A stretch of DNA of 64,000 nt from Jannaschia helgolandensis (GCF_900109285.1 NZ_FNZQ01000001.1:277001-341000), one strand, 5' to 3'; counted from the first letter of the stretch, positions 36,453 through 46,387 are shown. A program made the numbers and translations. Notes: generated by a model from the sequence alone, not told the origin.

Positions 36453-37297
36453 GGAAGCTTCACGCCGGCCTGCGCGGCATAGACCTTGGCGATGGCGGCA
36501 TCATCCTCGCGCCCCAATCCCATTTCGACTGCCTTGCGATACCCGCCCAACGCGGCCTGAACCATCGGCAGGTCGATGGCGGCATCTGTCGCGATTTCGT
36601 TGATGATGCCCAGATCCTTGATCCAGATCTCGACGGCGGAATGCGGTGTGTAATCGCCGTCGCGGATATGCGGACCCCGATTTTCCAGCATCCACGATGT
36701 GCCGCCGCATTGCGGAAGGACTTCCATGAACCGCGCGGGGTCAATGCCCTGGGTGATGCCGAAGACCATCGCCTCGGCCATGGTGGCAATATGGGTGCCT
36801 GCCAGAACCTGATGCACGGCCTTCATCGCGGAGCCTGCGCCGACCTCCTCGCCCATCCTGAAGACGGTGCGAGCCATGGCATCCAAAGCCGGCTGCGCGG
36901 TATCGAAAGCGGCGTTCGGGCCGCTGGCCATGATGCTCAGATCGCCCTGTGCAGCACGGGCCGCGCCACCGGATATGGGCGCGTCGAGGTAGAGGACTTC
37001 CCTGGCCTTGCAACGGCTTGCCATGTCGCGCGCGAATGCGGGTGACACCGTGGCGCAGGCCACGACGACGGCACCGGCCCGCAAGCTTGGCAGGATTGCA
37101 TCGATGACGCTTTCGGTCTGCGCGGCGTTAAGGACAACGATAACAGCGATATCAAGTTCCCCGGTCTCAAGGTCTGCCGCGCCATCCAGGACAACGCCGC
37201 GCGGGTCATGCCCAACCGTCGGCAGCCCCGCCTTTACGAGCGATTGCGCCATGCCGAGCCCCATGGATCCGAGACCCCAAATTCCAATGTTAGTCAT
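36449..37297 (-). CDS. ltnD: L-threonate dehydrogenase (beta-hydroxyacid dehydrogenase)
   Basis: A 282-residue NAD-dependent dehydrogenase of the HIBADH family. Rossmann loop GLGSMGLGM (8-16), substrate loop DAPISGGAARA (about 123-133) and catalytic Lys in GSAMKAVHQVL are all present. It should oxidise threonate (or another C4 acid) at C2. The specificity call rests on the adjoining otnC and otnI, which define the acid-sugar module. Overlaps the GST gene by 8 bases and otnC by 4. Confidence 0.82.
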   Translation of the reverse strand: MTNIGIWGLGSMGLGMAQSLVKAGLPTVGHDPRGVVLDGAADLETGELDIAVIVVLNAAQTESVIDAILPSLRAGAVVVACATVSPAFARDMASRCKAREVLYLDAPISGGAARAAQGDLSIMASGPNAAFDTAQPALDAMARTVFRMGEEVGAGSAMKAVHQVLAGTHIATMAEAMVFGITQGIDPARFMEVLPQCGGTSWMLENRGPHIRDGDYTPHSAVEIWIKDLGIINEIATDAAIDLPMVQAALGGYRKAVEMGLGREDDAAIAKVYAAQAGVKLP

Positions 37298-37877
37298 GCG
37301 TCATTGCCCTCCTGAATGCAGGCCGAGCCCGCATTGTTTTCATATGCCTGTGCAGTATTTCATGCACGTCAAACCCGCGGCCCAACGCCCAGCTACAGCA
37401 ATGCGCCAACAGGATATCGGGCACCACTGGGTCGTCCCCCATCAGAAACGGACGATCTCCGAGAAGATCTGCCATCACATTGGAGTATTGTAAAAATTGC
37501 CATTTCAGACTGGGCTTGACGGCCTCGACCCGATGTTGCTCCGGCAGGACGAAACTGTGCTTGGCAAAATCCCAGAGCACCGCGTCGAACGTCTCGTTTA
37601 TGGTGTTGGTAAACCCGTCCTGTCGACCGCGGGCATAGGTTCCGGCGGGGTGCGTGAAGCCGCCGTGCTTGTCGGACAGATAAGTCATCTGTGCGACGGA
37701 ATCGTAGATCATGCCCTCGGAGGTTTCCAGAACCGGAACCTTACCCAGCGGTGAAACGGCTCGCACCTCGGGAGAGCGCGGATCGGCCTGGATCAGAGTA
37801 TAGGGAAGCTCAAGCTCCTCCAGTATCCAGAGCGTTCGCATCGTCCGGGTCCGGATATTTCCATAGAGTTTGTACAT
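37290..37877 (-). CDS. Glutathione S-transferase family protein
   Basis: A 195-residue protein with an N-terminal thioredoxin-like domain (KVPVLETSEGMIYDS, about 47-61, includes the cis-Pro and glutathione gamma-Glu site) and a helical C-terminal domain ending in the conserved Asp-containing VPDILLAH. Substrate unknown. It leads the ltnD-otnC-otnI run and overlaps ltnD by 8 bases. Its start codon lies inside one copy of a 14-bp direct repeat. Confidence 0.85.
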   Translation of the reverse strand: MYKLYGNIRTRTMRTLWILEELELPYTLIQADPRSPEVRAVSPLGKVPVLETSEGMIYDSVAQMTYLSDKHGGFTHPAGTYARGRQDGFTNTINETFDAVLWDFAKHSFVLPEQHRVEAVKPSLKWQFLQYSNVMADLLGDRPFLMGDDPVVPDILLAHCCSWALGRGFDVHEILHRHMKTMRARPAFRRAMTHD

Positions 37878-37920
37878 TCTGGGATAACTCCAACCCGATC
37901 TTTTCGCATTCTGAGATAAC
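37875..37920. repeat. Direct repeat around the GST start
   Basis: CATTCTGGGATAAC (37875-37888) and CATTCTGAGATAAC (37907-37920) match at 13 of 14 positions, 32 bases apart. On the minus strand each copy ends in ATG; only the proximal one is in frame with the GST gene. Confidence 0.6.
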
Positions 37921-37922
37921 GC

Positions 37923-38903
37923 TCAGCTGCGCACCATCATCGCCAGCCGGATCAACGCCCGTTCCATCACCGCCATCTGAGGGGCGCGGGACGCGGAACG
38001 CAAGGTCAGGTCGGTCTCCATCAGAAGTGCCAGCGCCTGTTCGGACCTGGCACTGCCCCAGGATCGCGCCTGACGTTGCAACGTATCGCGGTTCGGGCCC
38101 CAGGCCTGCGCCGTGCCGTTCGCCAGCCCATGCAACTGTTGAAAGTGGCGTGTCGCGAAGATCGCCAGCGTCACCGGCGCGACCCCCTGTCCCGTCAGGC
38201 GTTGCATCAGCGGCCCGATCGCCCCGGCATCGCCATCCCCTGCGGCAAGAATAACCTCGTCCATTTCGGCGTCGATGGTGGCAGGGGCCATCAGGGTGAT
38301 GACTTCTGGCGTCACAGGCTCCGTCCCGCAGTAAAGAGAGATCTTGGTCAGTGTCTGGCGGAAGTCGCCGGGATCGAGGGCGGCGGCCAGCGCGTCGATG
38401 TCGCGGCGCGCCTCGGATGAAAGCGTCAGGCCTTCCGCAGCAAGGGCGGCGTCAATCTCTTCCTGGCCCATCGGATCGTCGTAGAGGCCGACAGCAACCG
38501 CACTGGGGTGGGATTCAAATGCCTTACGCAGCTTCGATGTCTTCTTGAGAGCGCCCGCCGTTACCACCAGCGCCGCGTCCCCCTTCGACCAGCCGTCAAG
38601 CGCGGCAAGGATCGGACCGGCCTGCAGTTCGGTGGCACCGTCGACGAATACGACGCGGATGCCGGGGAACATGCCGACCGCCTTCAACCCGTCCAGAACC
38701 GAGGTCGGGTCGGATTTCGCCTCGCCTCCGGTCATCCGCGTCAGGCGCATCTCCTCCTCGGCCCCCGGTCCTGTCAGGTTTGCGATCAATTCCTGACGTT
38801 TGAGCGCGACCCGCATGGCATCGCCACCATAGATCAGTGCTCCGGCCGTGCCCGGGTCGGGCTTGGCAAAGAACCTGATCGCGGCGGGCCCCCGCAGGTT
38901 CAT
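37923..38903 (-). CDS. holA: DNA polymerase III delta subunit
   Basis: Clamp-loader delta subunit, which opens the sliding clamp. It has 326 residues in the AAA+-like arrangement: N-terminal YGGDAMRVALKRQEL, a middle FVDGATELQAGP region, and the helical collar at the C-terminus. Like other deltas it lacks an active Walker A. The start at 38903 follows AAGG. It is 10 bases downstream of lptE, in the widespread alphaproteobacterial order leuS-lptE-holA. Confidence 0.9.
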   Translation of the reverse strand: MNLRGPAAIRFFAKPDPGTAGALIYGGDAMRVALKRQELIANLTGPGAEEEMRLTRMTGGEAKSDPTSVLDGLKAVGMFPGIRVVFVDGATELQAGPILAALDGWSKGDAALVVTAGALKKTSKLRKAFESHPSAVAVGLYDDPMGQEEIDAALAAEGLTLSSEARRDIDALAAALDPGDFRQTLTKISLYCGTEPVTPEVITLMAPATIDAEMDEVILAAGDGDAGAIGPLMQRLTGQGVAPVTLAIFATRHFQQLHGLANGTAQAWGPNRDTLQRQARSWGSARSEQALALLMETDLTLRSASRAPQMAVMERALIRLAMMVRS

Positions 38904-38913
38904 GGCTGAACCT

Positions 38914-39405
38914 TCATTGCGAGAGGGTCGCGGCCTCGGCCAGCAGGCGCGACACCACGCTGTCGGCCAGTATCCGGGCGAGACGACGCTGGGCATCGCG
39001 TTTTGATTCCAGCGTCGAAACATTCGATCCGGTCGCTGAATAACTGGTGAAGTCCGTTTCACGTCCCGTCAAAACGGCGGTGTTGCTGCCAACAGGCGTC
39101 AGAGTCCATTGCAGGGTGCCCTCGATATTATACCGGGTGATGTTGTTCGATCCATCGATGGCCAGCGCTTCGGACGTCGTAAGGATAGTATAGTCCAGAT
39201 CCCAGCGCGGGGCGCTTGGGCGGCCGAGCCGTTCTTCGAACTGACGGACGAAGGCAAAGGTCAGGTCGGTATCAGGCTCGGTCGTGCGGATGGCGTTTCG
39301 CAGGGCCGACCCGCCTCCGGACGGGCCGTAGACCGGGGTGAATCCACACGCCGACAGCGTGGCAGACGCCAACGCAGCGACGAGAAAGCGCCTAGATAAC
39401 GACAT
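38914..39405 (-). CDS. lptE: LPS assembly lipoprotein
   Basis: A 163-residue outer-membrane lipoprotein that plugs LptD during LPS insertion. A lipoprotein signal peptide ends at the lipobox LSAC with Cys20, followed by GFTPVYG, a hallmark of the family. The start at 39405 (MSLSRRF) gives a proper signal; the longer frame to 39453 does not. It overlaps the end of leuS by 14 bases, placing it in the DUF3576-leuS-lptE-holA series. Confidence 0.88.
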   Translation of the reverse strand: MSLSRRFLVAALASATLSACGFTPVYGPSGGGSALRNAIRTTEPDTDLTFAFVRQFEERLGRPSAPRWDLDYTILTTSEALAIDGSNNITRYNIEGTLQWTLTPVGSNTAVLTGRETDFTSYSATGSNVSTLESKRDAQRRLARILADSVVSRLLAEAATLSQ

Positions 39406-41947
39406 TGACGATCCGCCCCGGCACAATGATGAGTTTCTTCGGCTGCCCGCCATTCAACGCGCGCTGAACGATGGTATCGCCCAGCACAAGCGCCTCGACT
39501 TCTGCATTTGGCATATCTTTGGACACCGAGAGTTCGGATTTCTTCTTGCCGTTGATCTGGATGGGCAGGAGGATCGCATCCTCAACCAGAAGCCCCGGAT
39601 CGGCTTTGGGCCAGGGCGTGTTCAGCACGAACCCTTCTCCGCCCATCATCGACCAGATTTCCTCGGCCAAATGGGGCGTCATCGGTGCCATCAGTTGCGC
39701 AAGTATCTTCATTGCATCGCGGCGCGCCTGCGCACCCGCGTCGGATTTGTGCAGCGTGTTGGTAAATTCGTAGAGCTTGGCTACGGATTTATTGAAGGCG
39801 AAGCCTTCGATGCCTTCGGTGACTTCGTGGATGGCGCGGGCCGTGGCGCGGGCCAGGTCGGTGTCGGCAGCGTTCGCAGCACGATCCGCACGGGCAATAT
39901 CGGTGGCCAGCCGGTGGACGCGGCGCAGGTGTTTGAACGTCGCCTCGGCTCCGGACGCTGTCCATTCGACGTCGCGCTCGGGCGGCGAGTCGGACAGGAC
40001 GAACCAGCGGGCCGTATCTGCTCCGTAGCTGGAGATGATGTCCTGTGGATCAACGACGTTGCGCTTGGACTTGGACATCTTGGCAGAGGGGATGATTTCG
40101 ATGGTTTCGCCCGTGGCTCGGACGGTCTTGCTGTCCAGGTCAACGTCTTCCGGAAGATGATAGACCGGTCGACCTTTGTCGTCGCGGGTCTGGAAAATCG
40201 CGTGCGTCACCATGCCTTGGGTGAACAGAGCCTTGAACGGCTCTTCAGTTCCCTGCGGCAAATGGCCGGTCTTGCCCATCGCGCGGGCAAAAAAGCGGGA
40301 ATAGAGCAGGTGCAGAATCGCGTGTTCAACGCCGCCAATGTATTGGTCGACATTCATCCAGTAGGCTGCATCATCCAGATCGGTCGGCGTTTTGGCGCGG
40401 GGCGCGGTGAAGCGGGCATAATACCACGATGAATCGACGAAGGTATCCATCGTGTCTGTTTCGCGCCGGGCCGGTTTGCCGCAGTTCGGGCAAGGCGTGT
40501 CGCGCCATGAAAGGTGCCGGTCCAGCGGGTTTCCGGGCACGTCGAAGGTGACGTCGTCGGGCAGGACGACGGGCAGGTTTTCCTTCTTTTCGGGGACGAC
40601 ACCGCAGGCGTCGCAATGCACGACAGGGATCGGGCATCCCCAGTAGCGTTGCCGCGACAGGCCCCAGTCGCGCAGACGGTATTGGGTCTTGCCTGTGCCC
40701 AGTCCTTTGGCCTCGGCCCAGTCGATTGTCGCAGCGATGGCAGCCTGCCCGGTGGTAATATCCAGGCCGGTCGGATGGTCGAGCCAACGCACCGCCTCGG
40801 TCTTGGGCGGAGTGAACGCCTCGGTCGTGACGGGGTGGCCGTCCTGAACGGCGACGAACGTGTCGATGACGGGCAGGTCGTACTTGCGGGCAAAGTCCAG
40901 GTCGCGTTGATCGTGTGCCGGGCAGCCGAAGATCGCGCCGGTGCCATAGTCCATCAGGACGAAGTTCGCGATCCAGACAGGCAGGGTGCCGCCCAACGGG
41001 TTATCGACGGTCAGCCCGGTGTCGAAACCGCGCTTTTCCGCCTTTTCAAGCGCTTCCTCGGTCGTTCCACCCTTACGGACATCGGCGGCGAAGGCAGCCA
41101 GATCCGCGTTGTCCTCGGCCAGCGCTTTCGCCAGCGGGTGTTCGGGAGCAATGGCAATGAAGGACGCGCCGCGCAGGGTATCGGGACGGGTGGTGTAGAC
41201 TTCGATGCCATCCTGCCCATGGACCGGCGTCGTCATCGGGAAAATCATCTGCAACCCACGCGACTTGCCGATCCAGTTTTCCTGCATCAGGCGGACCTTT
41301 TCGGGCCAGTCCTTCAGGCTGGTCAGCCCGTCCAGCAAGTCCTCGGCCATGTCGCTGATCTTGAAGAACCATTGCGTCAGTTCGCGCCGCTCGACCTCTG
41401 CGCCAGACCGCCAGCCACGTCCGTTCTCGACCTGTTCGTTGGCCAGGACGGTCATGTCGACCGGGTCCCAGTTGACGGTGGCGTTCTTGCGATAGACCAA
41501 CCCGGCGTCCAGCATATCGAGGAAAAGAGCCTGCTGCTGACCGTAGTATTCCGGGTCGCAGGTGGCGAATTCGCGGGACCAGTCGATGCTGAGACCAAGA
41601 GGCTTCATCTGCCCGCGCATCACGTCGATGTTCTGGTAGGTCCAGTCCTTCGGATGGCCGCCCGACGCCATCGCGGCATTCTCGGCGGGCATTCCGAAGG
41701 CGTCCCAGCCCATCGGGTGCAGCACGTTGAAACCGGACGACATCTTATACCGCGCGATGACATCGCCCATGGTATAGTTGCGGACGTGCCCGATGTGGAT
41801 ACGGCCCGACGGATAGGGGAACATCTCCAGCACGTAATACTTGGGGGCGGCGCTGCGGGTGGCGCGGAACAGGTCGGCCTGATCCCAGGCGGCCTGCCAC
41901 TTCGCCTCGATCCTGGCGGTATCGTATTCGGATATTTCGGCGGTCAT
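39392..41947 (-). CDS. leuS: Leucyl-tRNA synthetase
   Basis: Charges tRNA-Leu. It has 851 residues, full length. The HIGH motif is HIGH at 51-54, KMSKS begins at about residue 621, and the inserted CP1 editing domain lies between, with the zinc-knuckle-like CDACG and CPNCG pairs around residues 440-490. The start at 41947 (MTAEISEYD) is standard; the frame extends upstream to 42061 without support. Second gene of the minus-strand series starting with DUF3576. Confidence 0.97.
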   Translation of the reverse strand: MTAEISEYDTARIEAKWQAAWDQADLFRATRSAAPKYYVLEMFPYPSGRIHIGHVRNYTMGDVIARYKMSSGFNVLHPMGWDAFGMPAENAAMASGGHPKDWTYQNIDVMRGQMKPLGLSIDWSREFATCDPEYYGQQQALFLDMLDAGLVYRKNATVNWDPVDMTVLANEQVENGRGWRSGAEVERRELTQWFFKISDMAEDLLDGLTSLKDWPEKVRLMQENWIGKSRGLQMIFPMTTPVHGQDGIEVYTTRPDTLRGASFIAIAPEHPLAKALAEDNADLAAFAADVRKGGTTEEALEKAEKRGFDTGLTVDNPLGGTLPVWIANFVLMDYGTGAIFGCPAHDQRDLDFARKYDLPVIDTFVAVQDGHPVTTEAFTPPKTEAVRWLDHPTGLDITTGQAAIAATIDWAEAKGLGTGKTQYRLRDWGLSRQRYWGCPIPVVHCDACGVVPEKKENLPVVLPDDVTFDVPGNPLDRHLSWRDTPCPNCGKPARRETDTMDTFVDSSWYYARFTAPRAKTPTDLDDAAYWMNVDQYIGGVEHAILHLLYSRFFARAMGKTGHLPQGTEEPFKALFTQGMVTHAIFQTRDDKGRPVYHLPEDVDLDSKTVRATGETIEIIPSAKMSKSKRNVVDPQDIISSYGADTARWFVLSDSPPERDVEWTASGAEATFKHLRRVHRLATDIARADRAANAADTDLARATARAIHEVTEGIEGFAFNKSVAKLYEFTNTLHKSDAGAQARRDAMKILAQLMAPMTPHLAEEIWSMMGGEGFVLNTPWPKADPGLLVEDAILLPIQINGKKKSELSVSKDMPNAEVEALVLGDTIVQRALNGGQPKKLIIVPGRIVNVVI

Positions 41948-42023
41948 GGATCGGTCCCCTGGGCCAGCACGGGGCCCGCGGGCCGACGCGCCGGTCACAT
42001 CGTTGCAGTTTGTCGTGCCTGAT

Positions 42024-42530
42024 TTACAGACCGCTGTCGCGAACGCGAAGCTGGCGGGCACGGGTCAGGATCGCGTCTTCGATGGATCGCTGGGTTTCGC
42101 GGCTGACCGCCCCGCCCCGCGTGCGCAACGCGACGTTCAGGCTGCGCGCGTCCAGCGCCGGGTCCTGAATCAGCACGGTCGCCTGATAGGCGCGACCACC
42201 GCCCGGCGGCGTGCCATAGCCGAACTGGATCACGCCCGAGAACGGATCGGCGTTCTGCACCGGCAGGAACGACAGCACATCCAGCGACGCCGCCCAGAGG
42301 TAGCGGTTCACCTCCAGCGTGACATTCGGATCGTCGGCGTTGCTGAACAGGTCGAACACCGAAGATTGCAGCGCATTGCTGCGCTTGGCCCGCGCGATGG
42401 TGCGGCCGTTTTCCTGTCGCGCGGCACTTTCGCGGGCGCCTTCACCCCCGAAGATTGCGCCGCCACATCCTGCCAGAAGCGAAAGAACGGTCAGTACCGA
42501 AATCCCCCGCAGCATCCTCTTGCCGCCCAT
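42024..42530 (-). CDS. DUF3576 lipoprotein
   Basis: A 168-residue exported lipoprotein of the alphaproteobacterial DUF3576 family, function unknown. The signal peptide ends in the lipobox LLAGC with Cys22. The [20 protein letters not shown] segment and the [13 protein letters not shown] region are the conserved core. The start at 42530 follows GGGGGCGG; ATG at 42515 is an alternative. It lies 76 bases before leuS, and its place ahead of leuS-lptE suggests a link to envelope assembly. Confidence 0.82.
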   Translation of the reverse strand: MGGKRMLRGISVLTVLSLLAGCGGAIFGGEGARESAARQENGRTIARAKRSNALQSSVFDLFSNADDPNVTLEVNRYLWAASLDVLSFLPVQNADPFSGVIQFGYGTPPGGGRAYQATVLIQDPALDARSLNVALRTRGGAVSRETQRSIEDAILTRARQLRVRDSGL

Positions 42531-42814
42531 GTCCGCCCCCGTGTGCGTTAGTCCCGTTTACGATTGCGACCTGCCTAACCCATCTGAGGGCGCCCGAACA
42601 AGGCATCCCGGCGCAACCGGGCCACACCTTCCGGCAGACTGAGGCACGATCAGGGCACCCGTGGCAGCACTGTGGCACGAAAGCACCATGGATTTTGCGA
42701 AAACCGGGCTATCCACCGTGCCTTTCTTGCGAGGGACGGCCCGATAGTTGAAATGACGAATACGCCCAACGCGATTCTCGTGGTGGGGACGATCTGAAAC
42801 ACGAGGGAAAACAA
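42531..42814. other. Porin upstream region
   Basis: This 284-base divergent spacer holds the DUF3576 promoter (42573-42601) and should hold a strong porin promoter that I could not place with confidence. The sequence GTGGCA occurs twice, 11 bases apart (42661-42666 and 42672-42677), next to further GCAC words. It could be an operator. Confidence 0.35.
42573..42601 (-). promoter_or_regulatory. Candidate promoter for DUF3576-leuS-lptE-holA
   Basis: Minus strand: TTGTTC (42601-42596), 17 bases, TTAGGC (42578-42573). It would start RNA about 36 bases before the DUF3576 start. Confidence 0.3.
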
Positions 42815-43906
42815 ATGAAAAACGTTCTCTTCGCTTCGACCGCCCTGGTCGCCTTCGCGGGCGCCGCCTCGGCCGAAGTCACGCTCTCCGGTAACGCGGA
42901 AATGGGTATCTTCAACGCTGACTCGGTCGACCAGAATACGAACACCGCTGGGGGAACTTTCACCAGGGTCGACGGTGAAACCGGCTTCTTCACCGACATC
43001 GACGTCACCTTCACCATGTCGGGCGAAACCGACGGCGGCCTGACCTTCGGTGCGAGCATCGACCTGGACGAGTCGGACGGCGATCCTTCGGGCGCCTTCG
43101 GTGGCAGCACGCAGGGTGGCGAGACCATCTTTCTCTCGGGCGCCTTCGGCACCCTGACCGCCGGTGACACCGACGGTGCGCTGGAATGGGCCCTGACCCA
43201 GGTTGCCTTCAACTCCGGTTCGCTCAACGACGACGAAACCGTCCACGGCGGTTACAACGGCAACTCCGGTCTTGACGGCCTGTATGACGGTCAGATCCTT
43301 CGCTACGACTATTCCTTCGGCGACTTCGGCGTGGCCCTGTCGGCTGAACTCAATGATGCCACTGCGGACGACGCGGGCACCAACTATAACGAAGCGCTGA
43401 GCGACGACGTGTTCGGCATCGGTTTCAAGTATCAGCTCGATCTGGGCGGCAGCGAAATCGGACTGGGTCTTGGTTACCAGACCGCTTCGGTCACAGAGAC
43501 GACAAGTGGAAATGAGGTTGATCTCGACACGATTGGTCTGTCGGTCACCGGTTCGATCGCCGGTTTCAACGTCGGCCTGTCGTATATGACTTTCGAAAAC
43601 TACGTCCCCAACTCAGTTGCTGACGGAAACATTATCGAAAACCGCATCATTACTCCGGGTCAAGACACCGACCAGATCGGCGTCGGCATCGGCTATACCA
43701 CGGGTGCCATCTCGGCCAGCCTGAACTACGGCAAGTATGATCATGACTCCGGTATCGAATCCGACGGCTACGGCCTGACGGTCGGTTACGACCTGGGTGG
43801 CGGCGCTTCGGTTCAGTTCGGTTACAGCGACAGCACCATTACCGATGCCGCTGGCGTCGATACCGACTTCGACCGCGCTTCCTTCGGCGTTCGCATGAAC
43901 TTCTGA
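42815..43906 (+). CDS. Outer-membrane porin
   Basis: A 363-residue beta-barrel porin. Signal peptide 1-20 (ends ASA-EVTLSG), then alternating strands rich in Gly, Asp and aromatic residues, and a terminal Phe (GVRMNF) recognised by the BAM machinery. The protein is strongly acidic, as is usual in marine bacteria. Codon use looks strongly biased to C-ending codons, in keeping with high expression. GAGGG ribosome site; strong terminator right after. General diffusion is inferred; selectivity is unknown. Confidence 0.95.
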   Translation: MKNVLFASTALVAFAGAASAEVTLSGNAEMGIFNADSVDQNTNTAGGTFTRVDGETGFFTDIDVTFTMSGETDGGLTFGASIDLDESDGDPSGAFGGSTQGGETIFLSGAFGTLTAGDTDGALEWALTQVAFNSGSLNDDETVHGGYNGNSGLDGLYDGQILRYDYSFGDFGVALSAELNDATADDAGTNYNEALSDDVFGIGFKYQLDLGGSEIGLGLGYQTASVTETTSGNEVDLDTIGLSVTGSIAGFNVGLSYMTFENYVPNSVADGNIIENRIITPGQDTDQIGVGIGYTTGAISASLNYGKYDHDSGIESDGYGLTVGYDLGGGASVQFGYSDSTITDAAGVDTDFDRASFGVRMNF

Positions 43907-43931
43907 TCCAACCGGATCAGGGTTACAGGAG

Positions 43932-43963
43932 AGAGCGGGCCTTGCGCCCGCTCTTTTCTTTTT
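43932..43963 (+). terminator. Rho-independent terminator after the porin
   Basis: AGAGCGGGC (43932-43940), a five-base loop, GCCCGCTCT (43946-43954), then a T-rich tail. Perfect 9-bp stem 26 bases after the porin stop. Confidence 0.9.
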
Positions 43964-43999
43964 GGCACATGGGTCATCCAAGCCGAAAGCCTGACCCCC

Positions 44000-44653
44000 A
44001 TGTCCCTGCCCGAGATCATCGCCCGCATCCGCGCCGCCTGCGCCCGTGCCGACCGCTCCCCCGCCGAAGTCTCGCTGATCGCCGTCAGCAAGGTGCAGCC
44101 CCCCGAACGGGTCGAGGCCGTGCTGGACGCCGGGCACCGTATCTTTGGCGAGAACCGGGTGCAGGAAGCGCAGGGCAAATGGCCCGCGTGGAAAGACGCC
44201 TATGGCGGGGTCGAACTGCATCTGCTGGGACCGCTGCAATCGAACAAGGTGCGCCCGGCGATGGAATTGTTCGACACGATCCACTCCATCGACCGCATCA
44301 AACTGGCCCGCCGCATCGCCGACATGGCGCAAGAGATGGGGCGGTGTCCCGGCCTGTTCCTGCAAGTCAACACCGGCGAGGAAGACCAGAAAGCGGGCGT
44401 GTCCCCGTCAGAGGCCGACGCCTTCATCCGCGAGGTGCGCGGCCTCGACCTGCCGGTGCTGGGCCTGATGTGCATCCCGCCTGCCGACGAAACCCCGTCG
44501 CTGCATTTCGCGCTGCTGGCCAAAATCGCGGCGCGCAACGGCCTGTCGGGTCTGTCGATGGGCATGTCCGCCGACTTCGAACAGGCGATTGCGCTGGGCG
44601 CGACGCATGTGCGGGTGGGGTCGGCGATCTTTGGCGCGCGGGTCGCGGGCTAG
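44000..44653 (+). CDS. YggS/PROSC-family PLP-binding protein
   Basis: A 217-residue single-domain alanine-racemase-fold protein that binds PLP and helps balance vitamin B6 and amino-acid pools. The PLP lysine is Lys31 in AVSKVQP; FGENRVQEAQ and SMGMSADFEQAI are typical family blocks, and HVRVGSAIFG holds the phosphate. Start at 44000 is the first ATG after the porin terminator. It converges on the L,D-transpeptidase gene, overlapping by 4 bases. Confidence 0.93.
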   Translation: MSLPEIIARIRAACARADRSPAEVSLIAVSKVQPPERVEAVLDAGHRIFGENRVQEAQGKWPAWKDAYGGVELHLLGPLQSNKVRPAMELFDTIHSIDRIKLARRIADMAQEMGRCPGLFLQVNTGEEDQKAGVSPSEADAFIREVRGLDLPVLGLMCIPPADETPSLHFALLAKIAARNGLSGLSMGMSADFEQAIALGATHVRVGSAIFGARVAG

Positions 44654-45186
44654 CGCACGATCAGCCGGGTCCGGGGCGTGAGGCGCGCAGCGATCCAGCG
44701 CAGGTGCGCGGGGTCGAAGGCGACGCAGCCCTCGGTCGGATAGCCCGGCCTGCGCCAGCGATGCAGGAATATGGCCGATCCGCGCCCCGGACGGGCGACG
44801 GGCCAGTTCCAATCCGTCAGGATCACCAGATCATACAGGGGGTCGGCCCGGCGAAGCGCCTCGGCAGACGCGCCAAAGGGCGCACGGACCCTGTGGTTAT
44901 ATTCAGGCTGCGCCGGATCATCGCACCACAGGTCGCGCGGGCCGATGGGCCTGGCCCATGGCACCGGGGGCGTCATCCGGTCGGGTCGATACAGCACGCC
45001 GATGATCTCATGCGCCCCGACGGGCGTGCCGCCATCCCCCTCGCGCTTGTCGGCGACAACGCCGCCACGCCCGATGGTGCAGGGAAACCGTCGCCCGAGA
45101 AAATGCACGCCCGTCGGCCCCAGCACCAGGTCGCCGGTCGTTGCTCCCGAAATATTCCCGCCGGAGGCCCGTGCCGGCCGCATCAC
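44650..45186 (-). CDS. L,D-transpeptidase (YkuD) family protein
   Basis: A 178-residue YkuD-domain protein. The catalytic motif is complete: His142 in LHRWRRPGYP, then Thr-Glu-Gly with nucleophile Cys154. Such enzymes make 3-3 crosslinks or attach proteins to murein. No signal peptide is visible, odd for a periplasmic enzyme, so it may be exported another way or act on cytoplasmic peptides. Coupled to ribA by ATGA. Confidence 0.85.
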   Translation of the reverse strand: MMRPARASGGNISGATTGDLVLGPTGVHFLGRRFPCTIGRGGVVADKREGDGGTPVGAHEIIGVLYRPDRMTPPVPWARPIGPRDLWCDDPAQPEYNHRVRAPFGASAEALRRADPLYDLVILTDWNWPVARPGRGSAIFLHRWRRPGYPTEGCVAFDPAHLRWIAARLTPRTRLIVR

Positions 45187-46223
45187 TCCAGATGCCCCGA
45201 CTTCGCGCGCTTCACATCCAGATAGCCTGCGTTTTCCGGTGTTCGCCCGACGTGCAGTGGAACCCGCTCCGCGACATCGACATCCTGCGCCATCATCATC
45301 GCCAGCTTGCGCGGATTGTTCGTCATCAGCCGCACCGACCCGATGCCCATCCGCTTGAGCAAGCCTGCCCCCAGCCGGAAATCCCGTTCGTCATCCTCGA
45401 ATCCCAGACGGTGATTGGCTTCGACGGTATCGAACCCCTGGTCCTGCAGATCGTAGGCGCGCATCTTGTTGGCCAGCCCGATGCCCCGTCCTTCCTGATT
45501 GAGATAGAGCAGGACGCCGCCGCCCGCCGCCGCCATTGCGTCCATCGCAGCGTGCAGTTGCGGACCGCAATCGCATTTGACCGACCCCAGGACATCGCCC
45601 GTGAAACACGCGGAATGCAACCGGACCAGGACCGGGGCGGACCGGTCGACCCTGCCAATCTCGACGGCGTAATGTTCTTCGCCGCCACTACCTTCACGGA
45701 AGACATGGACCCGGCTGGCCCGTTCGATGGCAAGCGGAACGCGCGCGGCGGCGACTTCGGTCATTGTCGCGGTCAGCGTGACATCCGGCGGCACTTGCGT
45801 AATGCCCGGTGGCGGTGGTGCGACGATTCCCACCACGGCGGGCAGCAGATGCGCGGCCTTGGCCAGCGTCACCCCCGCCCGCCATGGCACCGGGTCGCCA
45901 TCGCGCAGGGTGCGCAAGGGGCCTTTCATCGGTGATCGCAGGTCGTTCGCCGGATCGGCGACGGCCCGCAGCCACGCGGCGTCGGCCTCCTCGGGCACCG
46001 CCACGCGTGCGACATCGCCATCGTAGGCGCGCGCCTTCAATGTTTCGGCCCGACGCCCCGAGATCGTCAGTATCAATTCGCCCGCCGCCCGCATTGCCGC
46101 CAGACGTTCGGTCGATACAGTTTCGACCGAAGCCAGAAGCACACCGCCGATGGCCACCGGCAGGCCGGTTCGCAGGTCGGCGCGGGCACGGGCGAGAATT
46201 TCGGACGGTGTGGGCGAGAGCAT
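45183..46223 (-). CDS. ribA: GTP cyclohydrolase II with extra N-terminal domain
   Basis: Opens GTP to start riboflavin synthesis. The C-terminal 200 residues are a complete GCH II: zinc cysteines in ACFTGDVLGSVKCDCG, EGRGIGL for the triphosphate, and the LMTNNPRK block. The N-terminal 145 residues do not match an active DHBP synthase; helices and the LRSPMKGPL segment suggest a divergent RibB-like remnant without its acidic active site. It has 346 residues. The start at 46223 is the best ATG; the frame extends upstream to 46385 across the neighbouring regulator start. Confidence 0.88.
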   Translation of the reverse strand: MLSPTPSEILARARADLRTGLPVAIGGVLLASVETVSTERLAAMRAAGELILTISGRRAETLKARAYDGDVARVAVPEEADAAWLRAVADPANDLRSPMKGPLRTLRDGDPVPWRAGVTLAKAAHLLPAVVGIVAPPPPGITQVPPDVTLTATMTEVAAARVPLAIERASRVHVFREGSGGEEHYAVEIGRVDRSAPVLVRLHSACFTGDVLGSVKCDCGPQLHAAMDAMAAAGGGVLLYLNQEGRGIGLANKMRAYDLQDQGFDTVEANHRLGFEDDERDFRLGAGLLKRMGIGSVRLMTNNPRKLAMMMAQDVDVAERVPLHVGRTPENAGYLDVKRAKSGHLE

Positions 46224-46387
46224 CGCGCGTGAGTTCCTGTAACAATTGGGTCGGCTGATCGCCGGTCCTTTTGCACATATGAAACATTTCGCCCGTTGGC
46301 GACACGTCGGCGTGAGACGTGCAGGCCGGACTTCCCTGCGGCGCAATCCGCAGGCACCAATGACGCAACGGAATGACGGAGGCACCG

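Noticed and set aside
40514-42022. 502-codon plus-strand open frame opposite leuS
   Set aside because: Antisense shadow of leuS; composition typical of a reverse frame.
42671-42686. TGGCAC word upstream of the porin as a sigma-54 site
   Set aside because: The -12 element TTGC is missing at the right distance.
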